From CAZWRV01 sp964636325 (GTDB lineage Bacteria > Verrucomicrobiota > Lentisphaeria > Victivallales > GWF2-50-93): 64,000 nt of DNA. Where the stretch lies: the NCBI GenBank assembly GCA_964636325.1, contig CAZWRV010000002.1, forward strand, positions 84,610 through 148,609, given 5' to 3'. Position numbers and translations under genes: made by a program. Shown piece by piece: positions 25,690 to 33,160 of this stretch (position 1 is its first letter; each line of letters starts with the position of its first letter). The notes under the pieces are model-generated. The model searched no databases. It was not told where the DNA came from and saw only the letters and a list, made by a program, of their open reading frames with translations.

Positions 25690-25899
25690 CGCCGTATCCA
25701 CCTTGACTGTTATGCCGAGAAGATCAGGCCTGTCATCAAGGAAGATTTTCCCGACGTTCTCGTCCTCGAGCGTGACCCTGTGCCTGTCTGGCGTGAGGCT
25801 TCCGAGGATCAGAAGAGAGAGCGGCGGCGCCATACGCGTCTTCCACACCGAATCCATCGGCCTCGCAGTAGTCGCCTGCGAAACAAGCTTGATCCACAT
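25690..25899 (-). pseudogene. N-terminal fragment of a B12-binding radical SAM protein
   Basis: Reading leftward from ATG 25899, the first ~67 residues (KLVSQATTARPMDSVWKTR, APPLSLLILGSLTP, VTLEDENVGKI, DLLGITVKVDTA) match the cobalamin-binding Rossmann domain that starts many B12-dependent radical SAM enzymes. Homology then ends, and no CxxxCxxC cluster follows. The fragment is wedged between the MscS-ParB gene and MITE partial copy C. Confidence 0.65.
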
Positions 25900-25957
25900 T
25901 GCGGCCCTCCTTTTCAGATTTTCTGTTTTTTACCCCGATCTGAATTATTCCTGTTTC

Positions 25958-26060
25958 TAATTTACATTTTGATTGCGGAGATTTCGGGAATTGCCCCGTA
26001 TTCTGAGAGGCCGCCGATACCGGGGTATCGAAGGCTCTCAAAGGGTGCGGAGCAAAACCG
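25958..26060 (+). repeat. MITE-like element, partial copy C
   Basis: About 100 bases of the family's left part (TTTACATTTTGATTGCGGAG through the GATACC-gg-GGTATC stem to GAGCAAAACC). The rest of the element is absent. Confidence 0.78.
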
Positions 26061-26078
26061 ATCACTATTCACCATGCG

Positions 26079-26666
26079 CTACCCCTTCCTCCTCCACGCG
26101 CCGTGCTCCACCTTCCTGCCTTCCGCCTTCCATATCCGCTCGAAGTCCGTCTGGATCTCTGCGACGTCGGCAAAGCCCGAGTCGTCCCTTGTGAAGAGCC
26201 CCGAATCTGCGAGGTTCGCGGATGCGGCCGCGAAATAGGCCCTATCGTCGGTGGAGAAATGGAAAACCCCGTTTTTCTTCAATATCCGGTGGATATGTGA
26301 TACGAACTCCGAACAGATAAGCCTGTGATGGCTGTGGCGCGCCTTCGGCCAGGGATCCGGGCAGAGCACGTGGATTCTGTCTATTGAGCAATCGGGAAGG
26401 AAGCGCGACACGAGGATCCGTGATTCGGTCCTTAATATCCGCAAATTGCCGGCCTGGAAGCGGACCTTGCGGTTCCTGAGCTTCCGCAAGCGGCCGAGCA
26501 TCACGTCCGCCGCCAGGATCAGCCGGTCCGGACTGAGCCTGGCAAGCTCGAGGGCGAAGGTTCCCTTCCCGCAGCCGAGATCAAGCTCGACAATGCCGGA
26601 GGCATCAAGTTCCAGCGGCGAATATGCGGCCGTCAATATTTCAATATGTTCGTTCTTCAAATCCAT
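26079..26666 (-). CDS. trmB: tRNA (guanine-N7-)-methyltransferase
   Basis: TrmB uses S-adenosylmethionine to methylate N7 of G46 in the variable loop of tRNAs. The 195-residue protein has the SAM motif LDLGCGKGTFALELA, then DVMLGRLRKLRN, and the family-specific IHVLCPDPWPKARHSHHRLI, whose DPWPK segment carries catalytic residues. Length and motif order are normal, although the N-terminus is short. The stop lies 19 bases from MITE copy C. Confidence 0.93.
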   Translation of the reverse strand: MDLKNEHIEILTAAYSPLELDASGIVELDLGCGKGTFALELARLSPDRLILAADVMLGRLRKLRNRKVRFQAGNLRILRTESRILVSRFLPDCSIDRIHVLCPDPWPKARHSHHRLICSEFVSHIHRILKKNGVFHFSTDDRAYFAAASANLADSGLFTRDDSGFADVAEIQTDFERIWKAEGRKVEHGAWRRKG

Positions 26667-26791
26667 CCCAATAAATTATTCCATCAATTTCATTTTGGAA
26701 TCGCCACATTAAATTGAGGTGATTGCAAAACTAAGTTTTGCATCCAGGTGTAGGGTGTCAGGAAAATCAGATGGAAAAAGGTTTTTATCCT

Positions 26792-26832
26792 ACTGGCACC
26801 TGAACACTGGCACCTGAACACTGACAACTGAT
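26792..26832 (+). repeat. 14-bp tandem repeat, ~2.9 units
   Basis: ACTGGCACCTGAAC is repeated exactly twice and then a third time with changes, ending just before the ptsP start codon. There are too few units and no spacers for a CRISPR. Confidence 0.75.
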
Positions 26833-26836
26833 TTCC

Positions 26837-29131
26837 ATGGCATCGAAAGTACTGACGATAATAAAGAAGATTTCCGAGATTATTTCGGAGAACGACGATC
26901 AGAAGGTTATCTTGGACAGGATCGCCGACTGCCTGTCGGTGAACCTTGACTCCGAAGTCTGCTCCATTTACCTCCATGACGAGAAGTCCGACGAGTTGGT
27001 TCTGGAGGCCACCTGCGGCCTGAACAAGGCTTCCGTAGGAAAAATTAGGCTTAAGGCTGGCGACGGAATCACAGGCCACAGCTTCAAGCAACGTGAGATA
27101 ATAAACATATCCAATCCGGAGAAGCATCCGAGCTTCGTCTTCTTCAAGAACTCCGGCGAGGAGAAGTTCAAATCGTTCCTCTCCCTTCCGCTGGTCGCGG
27201 CTGGCCGTTGCGTCGGGGTACTGAACATACAGAGGATCTCGGACAAGCGCTTCCCGCCTTCCGTGGTCGACGTGGTCAAGTCCATCTGCATCCAGCTCGC
27301 GAACCTGCTGCTGACGAGCAGGATGCTAGAGGATCTTGAAGCCGAGCCGGAGCCGGAGGAGAAGGCGGCCAGCCGCGAGCAGAAGATCATACGCGGGATG
27401 TCCGTCACGCCGGGTATAGCCGTCGGCCACGCCGTCATAATCCAGACCGAGGATGCGCTGAAGGAAATACCGGAGGGCAGCTGCACTTCCCCTACCAAGG
27501 AGCTGATAGTCCTCGAAAACGCCCTGCGCGCCGCCAAGAAGGAGACCGTCGAGCTGGAGCAGAAGGCGGTCAGCCTGATCTCCGAGGCGGACGCCTCCAT
27601 CTTCAACGTCCACCTGATGTTCCTAGAGGACAAAATGGTCACGGACTTCATCAGGAGGAAGATAGAAGATGGGTTCACGCTTGAATATTCGTTAAGGCTG
27701 GCATACGAGGAATACCAGGCGCGCTTCAGCCGCATGCCTGATCCGGTTTTCAGGGAGAAGGCCGCGGACCTCGAGGATGTGTTCCTGCGCCTGCTCAGGA
27801 TCGTAAGGGCCCATAAGGGTGCGCAGGAGGCCGTCCGCGAGGACAACGGAATCGACAGGCAGATTATTGTCGCCGAGGAGTTGCTGCCGTCGGTGCTCAT
27901 AAGGCTTCCGCTGGACAAGATCGCCGGGATCGCCTGCGAGAAGGGCGGGGCCACCGCGCACATAGCCATCCTCGCGAAGTCCCTGGACATACCGCTTCTG
28001 ATGGGGGTCTCGGGCATCATGTCGGAGACGGCCGAAGGCGACAGCCTGATACTCGACTGCCACTCCGAAATAGCATATGTGAGGCCGGCCCCTCATGTGT
28101 CCGAAAGGTTTATGGAGGCGCAGCGGCACGTCCTCCAGGTCGAGTCCGAAATAGACAGGAGGCCCGCCAGCACCGCCGACGGCAGGAGAATCCCTGTCCG
28201 CGCCAACATATCGCTGGTCAGCGAGACGTCAATGCTGCCGAAATACGGCGCCGAGGGCATCGGGCTCTACCGCACCGAGTTCCTTTTCATGATCCGGGAC
28301 CACATGCCCTCGGAAGACGTCCAGTCCAGGGTCTATCTGAAGATCTGCAAGTCGACGAGAGGGGAGCCCGTCACCATCCGTGTCCTCGACATCGGCGCGG
28401 AAAAGTCGCTCCCGTATGTCGACCTGCCTCACGAGGACAACCCCGCCCTCGGATGGCGCGGAGTCAGGGTGCTGCTTTCCAAGCGCGACCTCTTCAAGTC
28501 CCAGCTCAGGGCCATCCTGACTTCCTCCGCAGGCGCGGACATAAGGATACTCTTCCCAATGGTCTCCGTCAGCTCCGAAGTCCTGGCCATACGGCAGATA
28601 CTTTCGGAGGTCGAGCACGAGCTGCACACGGCGAAGATCCCGCACAACGAGAAATATTCCACGGGGATAATGATTGAAGTGCCGTCCGCCGTCATCGCCC
28701 TGGACGAGCTGATCCGCTATGCCGACTTCATGAGCATCGGCTCGAACGACCTCTTCCAATACACGTTCGCGGCGGACAGGACCAACGTCCATGTGGCCGG
28801 CTTCATCAAGCCGTTCCACCCCGCGTTCCTCAAGATGCTTGGACAGATCGGCGAAACCTTCTCGAAATATCCCGGAAAGACCCTCTCCCTCTGCGGCGAG
28901 CTTGCCGGAAATCCATACGCCACCCCATTCCTTGTCGGCGCAGGAATACACGAGCTCAGCATGTCGTTCAGCCAGATGGCCGCGGTGAAAAAGGTGATTC
29001 GCTCCATGACCATGGCCGAATGCCGCAGGATGCTCGCCGAGGCCGTCTCATTCGACAATCCGGAGTCCGTGATCTGCCTCGTGAAGCAGAAGCTAGCCGA
29101 CAAGAACCTCCACGACCTCTACAAGGTCTGA
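26837..29131 (+). CDS. ptsP: PtsP: GAF domain-phosphoenolpyruvate-protein phosphotransferase (enzyme I-like)
   Basis: A 764-residue enzyme I paralogue that transfers phosphate from PEP to an HPr-type protein, usually in regulatory (nitrogen) PTS systems. Residues ~1-165 form a GAF sensor domain. GMSVTPGIAVGHAVI opens the enzyme I N-domain. The phosphorylated His is in GGATAHIAILAKS (His375). The PEP-binding barrel follows, with GIGLYRTEFLFM, RVLDIGAEKSLPY, and the active-site Cys in LCGELAGNP (Cys686). No hpr or EIIA gene is visible in the window, so partners are elsewhere. No strong ribosome-binding site precedes ATG 26837. Confidence 0.93.
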   Translation: MASKVLTIIKKISEIISENDDQKVILDRIADCLSVNLDSEVCSIYLHDEKSDELVLEATCGLNKASVGKIRLKAGDGITGHSFKQREIINISNPEKHPSFVFFKNSGEEKFKSFLSLPLVAAGRCVGVLNIQRISDKRFPPSVVDVVKSICIQLANLLLTSRMLEDLEAEPEPEEKAASREQKIIRGMSVTPGIAVGHAVIIQTEDALKEIPEGSCTSPTKELIVLENALRAAKKETVELEQKAVSLISEADASIFNVHLMFLEDKMVTDFIRRKIEDGFTLEYSLRLAYEEYQARFSRMPDPVFREKAADLEDVFLRLLRIVRAHKGAQEAVREDNGIDRQIIVAEELLPSVLIRLPLDKIAGIACEKGGATAHIAILAKSLDIPLLMGVSGIMSETAEGDSLILDCHSEIAYVRPAPHVSERFMEAQRHVLQVESEIDRRPASTADGRRIPVRANISLVSETSMLPKYGAEGIGLYRTEFLFMIRDHMPSEDVQSRVYLKICKSTRGEPVTIRVLDIGAEKSLPYVDLPHEDNPALGWRGVRVLLSKRDLFKSQLRAILTSSAGADIRILFPMVSVSSEVLAIRQILSEVEHELHTAKIPHNEKYSTGIMIEVPSAVIALDELIRYADFMSIGSNDLFQYTFAADRTNVHVAGFIKPFHPAFLKMLGQIGETFSKYPGKTLSLCGELAGNPYATPFLVGAGIHELSMSFSQMAAVKKVIRSMTMAECRRMLAEAVSFDNPESVICLVKQKLADKNLHDLYKV

Positions 29132-29139
29132 GACGACAT

Positions 29140-29292
29140 CGGGGCCACACCCCCGCAATTGATAATAAAAGCTCTTCAATCCCGCGAAGTTTCTTGTCGA
29201 GGCTCTTGTTTGACTTATGTTTTGAGAGCCGGCAGGGAGCAGTTCCTAGTGCGCACAAGTTACTCTTTGTCAATTGCGGGGGCCTGACCCCG
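29140..29292. repeat. ~153-bp element bounded by inverted repeats
   Basis: The left end CGGGGCCACACCCCCGCAAT TGAT is matched in inverted form by TCAATTGCGGGGGCCTGACC CCG at 29270-29292. The right end overlaps the 3' end of the IS630 transposase frame, which it truncates. A related half-site occurs at 31139-31175. Confidence 0.65.
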
Positions 29293-30236
29293 TTCTTCCT
29301 CGAAAACCCTGTTCGAGAATTCCTTCTCCCGAAGCTCTTCCCATATATGTTCTGTCGGATTCAGTTCGGGCGCATAAGGCGGCAGCCGAATCAATGAGAC
29401 GCGACTTCTCTTTTTCAGATCCTTGGACTTATGCGAACTTGCTCCGTCAAGAACCATCACGACATGGTCGTCAGGATATTTTTCCTCAAGCATGTCAAGG
29501 AACCTGTTCATCGCATCTGTATTCATCTTTTCTTCAATCATCCAGTCCAAGTCGCCTTCCACCGGCGAAACAGCGGCATATGCGTAAATATACTCACGAA
29601 TCAGCGCCAAGCCCACCTTCGGACGTAACGGTTTTGGAGCCCAGCAGGAACGCGGATCCGACAACCGCCCAAATCTGGCTTCGTCCTGAAACATCACCCT
29701 CAACGGCATGTTTTTCGCGCCGGTCGCCACGCCGCGGAGAATGCGGCGGAAGTTTTTTTAAAAGCTTCCTGCGCATTGATGTCCATTTTGGGATGATGTG
29801 TTTCCGGCTCGATTTTCCTCCATCCATGGCGGCCAAGCATTCGATACATCGTGGAGGGCGCCACCTTGTGCCCGACCTTCTCCTCAAGAGCCTTCAAAAG
29901 CGGTGGGACGGTAAGAACTCCGCCGGATTTGGCCTGTTCGCTCCATGGCGCGAGAAATTCGCCTTCCTCTTCCATGGAAAGTATCTGCCTCCGTCGGCCG
30001 CCCCACTGCTTCTTGATCCGTGTGCGCGCATTTTGATTGCGAATTTCATGCTGAAACCGGGCTACAGTTGCCGTGCCTATTCCGAAAATGGATGCAGTCT
30101 GGGCAATTGTTGCGCCAGTCACGGCGGGCACAAGTGCGGAGAGAGCCTTCATCGCCTCTCTGGGCACTTGGCATGTTCCGAGAATTTCCTTTGCCATGCG
30201 AATAGTCTCCGAAGTGAAAGCGGCACTCCTCGACAT
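29260..30236 (-). mobile_element. IS630-family transposase in two frames, 3' end truncated
   Basis: The upstream frame (29700-30236) starts at ATG 30236 behind AAAGGAG and encodes the helix-turn-helix half (AKEILGTCQVPREAMKALSA, TIAQTASIFGIGTATVARF, MYRMLGRHGWRK). The downstream frame (29260-29730) encodes the catalytic half with FQDEARFG, MVLDGASSHKS and APELNPTEHIWEEL, which supply the DDE triad. The frames are joined by a -1 shift at a seven-A run (29753-29759), a known mode of expression in this family. After FSNRVFEEE the expected last ~45 residues are replaced by sequence of the repeat at 29140-29292, so the copy is probably dead. No intact terminal repeats were found. Confidence 0.82.
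29753..29759 (-). promoter_or_regulatory. A7 slippery run for -1 frameshift in IS630 transposase
   Basis: On the coding strand the sequence is GCTTTTAAAAAAACTT, with upstream-frame codons TTT AAA AAA ACT. A -1 slip gives AAC TTC CGC and enters the catalytic frame without a stop. Either ribosomal slippage or RNA polymerase slippage on the A run would work. Confidence 0.55.
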
Positions 30237-30322
30237 TTTTGTTCTCCTTTCAATATGAATTGGAGAACTATACATTTATATCATCTTGAATGCAAATTGG
30301 TATTAGAAAGAGCCAAGATTTT

Positions 30323-30766
30323 TCATTCGTCCTGAGTCCTTTCGTTGTGTTCAATATTTTTCAGCAGAACAAGAAATTCTTCTGGGGTAAGCGCAGGAAT
30401 ATTTGATTTTGGGAAATGTTTTACGTTACGGGTCACGATGAAGTCAACAGACGTATGAAGCGCGGAAAAATACTGTATGGCGTCTTCAAAGTCATTTATC
30501 TTTGAATCAATGGCCTGATTTATAATCTGCTCGTCAAGAGCTACAGGCTTGAATGTCCCCCTTAACAGCTTAAGAGCCCGGGTGGCATGTTTTTTATCTT
30601 TGAACCGAGAGACTATGTAATAAATGTTGTTGTAGTTTATCGCCGATATGAATCCTGACAATTGGCCTCTCTCCACCATTTCCCATACTGCGACTGACGC
30701 ATCGTAGTGTGGTTCCCTCTCTTGGAACACATCAAGCAAGACATTGGTATCAACCAATATTTTCAT
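30323..30766 (-). CDS. PIN-domain ribonuclease toxin (VapC-like)
   Basis: A 147-residue PIN-domain protein. The acidic active-site residues are visible in ILVDTNVLLDVF (Asp), WEMVE, NDFEDAIQYFSA (Glu-Asp) and DFIVTRNVKHF (Asp). PIN toxins cleave RNA, often tRNA or rRNA. ATG 30766 overlaps the stop codon of the upstream antitoxin gene (ATGA overlap), so the two are translationally coupled; a GTG nine bases upstream is an alternative start. This is a classical type II toxin-antitoxin arrangement. Confidence 0.85.
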   Translation of the reverse strand: MKILVDTNVLLDVFQEREPHYDASVAVWEMVERGQLSGFISAINYNNIYYIVSRFKDKKHATRALKLLRGTFKPVALDEQIINQAIDSKINDFEDAIQYFSALHTSVDFIVTRNVKHFPKSNIPALTPEEFLVLLKNIEHNERTQDE

Positions 30767-31023
30767 TTGTTGCACCCATGCTTGCGTGCAAGGATGCTGG
30801 AAAGTTCGGACTTGTAATCGAAGTTTTCCGGAAGAGAATCCAGCATTCCGCTTGCCTCCTTGGCCAGGGGGCTCAGGCTTCTTTTTTTGAATTTCAACAT
30901 GCTCCGCGACCTGATATAGCTGACGAACATCGCAGATATGCTCGTACCTTCGGACTTGGCAAGCTCATGAGCTTTGGCGATGGAATCACGATCGGCGCTG
31001 AGTGTCAAGCGTCCTGAACTCAT
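30763..31023 (-). CDS. Antitoxin (DUF6364-like/ribbon-helix-helix type)
   Basis: About 86 residues. The N-terminus, SSGRLTLSADRDSIAKAHEL, then AKSEGTSISAMF, resembles a ribbon-helix-helix DNA-binding segment of DUF6364-type antitoxins, followed by a toxin-binding tail. ATG 31023 is preferred over the upstream ATG 31071 because it matches the family start, has AAAGG upstream, and leaves the inverted repeat at 31060-31092 free to act as operator. The gene is cotranscribed with the PIN toxin. Confidence 0.78.
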   Translation of the reverse strand: MSSGRLTLSADRDSIAKAHELAKSEGTSISAMFVSYIRSRSMLKFKKRSLSPLAKEASGMLDSLPENFDYKSELSSILARKHGCNK

Positions 31024-31059
31024 AAAAAATATGCCTTTGTTTTTTTGCATAGGGTTGAA

Positions 31060-31092
31060 TATGCGTATCATTTATTTTTAAATATACGCATA
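31060..31092 (-). promoter_or_regulatory. Operator-like inverted repeat upstream of the toxin-antitoxin pair
   Basis: TATGCGTAT and ATACGCATA are perfect 9-bp arms separated by 15 AT-rich bases, 37 bases upstream of the antitoxin start. Antitoxins of this type normally bind such repeats to repress their own operon. Confidence 0.65.
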
Positions 31093-31138
31093 AATTATAA
31101 TTAGTCAAGATGAAACTTTGTTCAACACCGTTCAACAC

Positions 31139-31175
31139 CGGGGTCGCACTCCTGCAATTGACAGTATTGACCCCG
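31139..31175. repeat. Palindromic half-element related to 29140-29292
   Basis: CGGGGTC at the left pairs with GACCCCG at the right, and the centre holds CTGCAATTGACA. It shares the CGGGG...GCAATTGA pattern with the ends of the element at 29140-29292. It is preceded by a 10-base tandem duplication, TTCAACACCG. Confidence 0.55.
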
Positions 31176-31256
31176 CTCTTCTTCCATCCGCCTAGGCAGA
31201 TTAATGGAAGGTTGAATTCTATACAACCGCATCAGGCAATCATACGAAAGACTACA

Positions 31257-32261
31257 CTACATCATCGGGATTTGTCCTGTCAAGCTTGCAGCATATGCCA
31301 GGGCGATGCACAATCCCGCGAATACGAGGGACGAGGCGATGAGCAGTGCAACCGACTTGGAGATGTGGCTCAAGTCCGGTTCGTGAAGCGGCTCGCCGAT
31401 CAGCGGATGGTCGACTGTGCGGTCGCCGTATGTCGCGGATCCGCCGAGCTGGACGCCGAGCGCGCCCGAGAACGCGGCCTCGGTCCAGGCCGAGTTGGGG
31501 CTCTCGTGCTTGCCGCTGTCGCGGTAGCCGATCACCAACGCCTTCAGCGGGTTGAGCCCGAGGAGCGGGGCCGAAACAGTCACCGCCAGCCAGGCCAGCC
31601 TCGCCGGGACGAAGTTCAGGACGTCGTCGAGGCGGGCCGCGAAGGTGCCGAAGCGCCGGTAGCACTCGTTGAGCTTGCCCCACATCGAATCGAGCGTGTT
31701 GGAAAGCCTGTAGAGGACTGTGAACGCCGCTGCGCCCGGCCATCCGGCGATCAGCCAGCCGAGAACTGCGAAGAAGATCGGCGAGGCCACTCCGTCGGTG
31801 AAGTTCTCCGCCACGCTTTCGACACAGGCCTTTATAACCCCCTTGTCGTCAAGTATCTCTGTGTTTCTGCCGACCATCATGCCGAGGTTCCTGCGTGCCG
31901 CGTCCGGACTCCCGGCCCTCATCTCCCGCAGGACGCGAAGTGCGTGGGCTGCGAGGCCGCGCGGCGCGAAGCAGATGTAGAGCGAGGCGGCGGCGACCGC
32001 CATCCCGCACCAGCCGCTGCCAGAATATCTAACGGCGGCCCATGCCGCGAATCCTGCGGCGGCAGAGATGGGCAGGATGAAAAAAAGGGCGGCAAGCATT
32101 CCTGAGAAGAATCCGTTGCCGCATATTTTCCTGAAAAATTTTTCCACCAGCTCCGCCCAGTTCCCGGCATGCCGGACAGGATGGAACCTGTTCGGAGGAT
32201 CGCCAAGGATGAAGTCAAGCGCAAACGCCAGCGCAAGCATGATTGAAAGGGCTGATATCAT
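31257..32261 (-). CDS. cobD: Adenosylcobinamide-phosphate synthase, CobD/CbiB
   Basis: CobD/CbiB is an integral membrane enzyme of cobalamin synthesis that attaches the aminopropanol arm to cobyric acid. The 334-residue protein shows the family N-terminus LDFILGDPPNRFHPVRHAGN and conserved VESVAENFTDGVASPIFFA, YRLSNTLDSMWG and RRFGTFAARLDDVLNFVPARL. Several hydrophobic helices are present. No other cobalamin genes are adjacent, but a B12-dependent methionine synthase lies 0.9 kb upstream on the same strand. Confidence 0.94.
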   Translation of the reverse strand: MISALSIMLALAFALDFILGDPPNRFHPVRHAGNWAELVEKFFRKICGNGFFSGMLAALFFILPISAAAGFAAWAAVRYSGSGWCGMAVAAASLYICFAPRGLAAHALRVLREMRAGSPDAARRNLGMMVGRNTEILDDKGVIKACVESVAENFTDGVASPIFFAVLGWLIAGWPGAAAFTVLYRLSNTLDSMWGKLNECYRRFGTFAARLDDVLNFVPARLAWLAVTVSAPLLGLNPLKALVIGYRDSGKHESPNSAWTEAAFSGALGVQLGGSATYGDRTVDHPLIGEPLHEPDLSHISKSVALLIASSLVFAGLCIALAYAASLTGQIPMM

Positions 32262-32371
32262 GTTTCAAAAGGGAGGATGTGAATGGCTGGATGCTTAAAA
32301 CTGATGGAATCCTCATTTTCAACATGGTTGAAGCTAATTGTTGAGCATAGGAATTCAAACCTTGAACTATT

Positions 32372-32463
32372 TTAGGATACTTTCTTAAAAACTTCTATCA
32401 CAAAAGCGTGCATGTGTCTATGGAATTCATTGAATTTTGGGTTGCGGGCAAAGCCCGCCTTAG
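32372..32463 (-). repeat. ~92-bp interspersed repeat (copy 2), inverted relative to 12501-12592
   Basis: It runs from TAGGATACTTTC to GCGGGCAAAGCCCGCC. Almost every base matches the reverse complement of the first copy 20 kb away, including the terminal hairpin. Confidence 0.8.
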
Positions 32464-32516
32464 GAGTTTTGAATTTGGCTTAAATAATTGTCAGCCATCA
32501 AAAATCATCTGACTGC

Positions 32517-32653
32517 AACCGCCTTGCGGCGGGCATCTTTGGGCCGTATTTTTCCGTTCCTTCCTCGGACGACATTCATGTCGCCGCCCGGTCGGAACGA
32601 AAAAATCCAATCTTGCTCGTCAAAATGTAAATTTTCACGCTAAAGGAGTATAA
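32517..32653 (+). repeat. MITE-like element, partial copy D
   Basis: The right half of the family, from AACCGCCTTGCGGCGGGCAT to the terminal CGCTAAAGGAGTATA. The left half is missing. Confidence 0.8.
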
Positions 32654-32673
32654 GGCCATATTCTCACTACGCT

Positions 32674-32775
32674 ATTTTGGTGTGCGGGAAATGTCTCTTG
32701 AGCTTCCTCTCCAGCCTGTAGAACGCCTTCAGCTCGGAAAGGAAACGAAAAATTGCAATTCTTCAGGTCTGAGCA
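32674..32775 (-). pseudogene. Deletion derivative of a DUF6788/transposase unit
   Basis: Read leftward, it begins CCTGAAGAATTGCAATTTTT, then jumps to CTGAAGGCGTTCTACAGGCT and GGAAATGT-side sequence. Both parts match the ends of the longer unit at 63211-63610, but ~300 bases between them are lost. Confidence 0.65.
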
Positions 32776-32848
32776 AGTTCTGTAGCAAGTGGTAAAAATG
32801 AGGCAAAGAAAGATAGATGAAAATGGCTTTCTCATAGGGGATTCAGGT

Positions 32849-32922
32849 TGGCTGCCCGGCCTGGATTTGAACCAAGACAAACTGATCCAGAGTCAGTTGT
32901 GCTACCGTTACACCACCGGGCA
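32849..32922 (-). tRNA. tRNA-Gln (anticodon CTG)
   Basis: The minus strand folds into a full cloverleaf. The acceptor arms are TGCCCGG/CCGGGCA, the D-arm is GTGT/GCAC, and the anticodon stem ACTGA/TCAGT holds loop CTCTGGA (anticodon CTG). The T-arm is CTTGG/CCAGG with loop TTCAAAT. The discriminator base is G, as expected for glutamine, and the CCA end is encoded (32849-32851). Confidence 0.95.
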
Positions 32923-33160
32923 TCAGAGGTTGGCGCGGAAACGCCTGTTTTTGCAAGAGCAAATACCATAACACGACTCCGGAATATTGCAATAGGCGGA
33001 TTCCGCTGCAAAATAAAAATCGTAATGCGTCAGTTTATTCTGCATAACGACCGATGGGGGGTCGGTTTACACCCCGACCGCCATATGGACGGCGTGGAAG
33101 CCGTCCCTCCGAATTCATGGTTCACCGGAAAAGACCGACGCATTCCAAAAAATCAGACAT
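32923..33160. other. Intergenic region downstream of metH
   Basis: No gene is seen. GACGGC/GCCGTC (around 33087-33104) and GGGTCGG/CCGACC (around 33060-33083) can form hairpins and may end the metH transcript, although no clear U-run follows. Confidence 0.4.

Larger units (their letters stand above)
32262..32848. other. Intergenic region made of repeat and transposon debris
   Basis: The gap between cobD and tRNA-Gln holds, in order, the inverted copy of the 92-bp repeat (32372-32463), MITE partial copy D (32517-32653) and a deletion-derived scrap of the DUF6788/transposase unit (32674-32775). No intact gene is present. Confidence 0.75.

Noticed and set aside
26792..26832. Tandem 14-bp repeats considered as a CRISPR array
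   Set aside because: Units are adjacent with no spacers and there are fewer than three; no cas genes are present.
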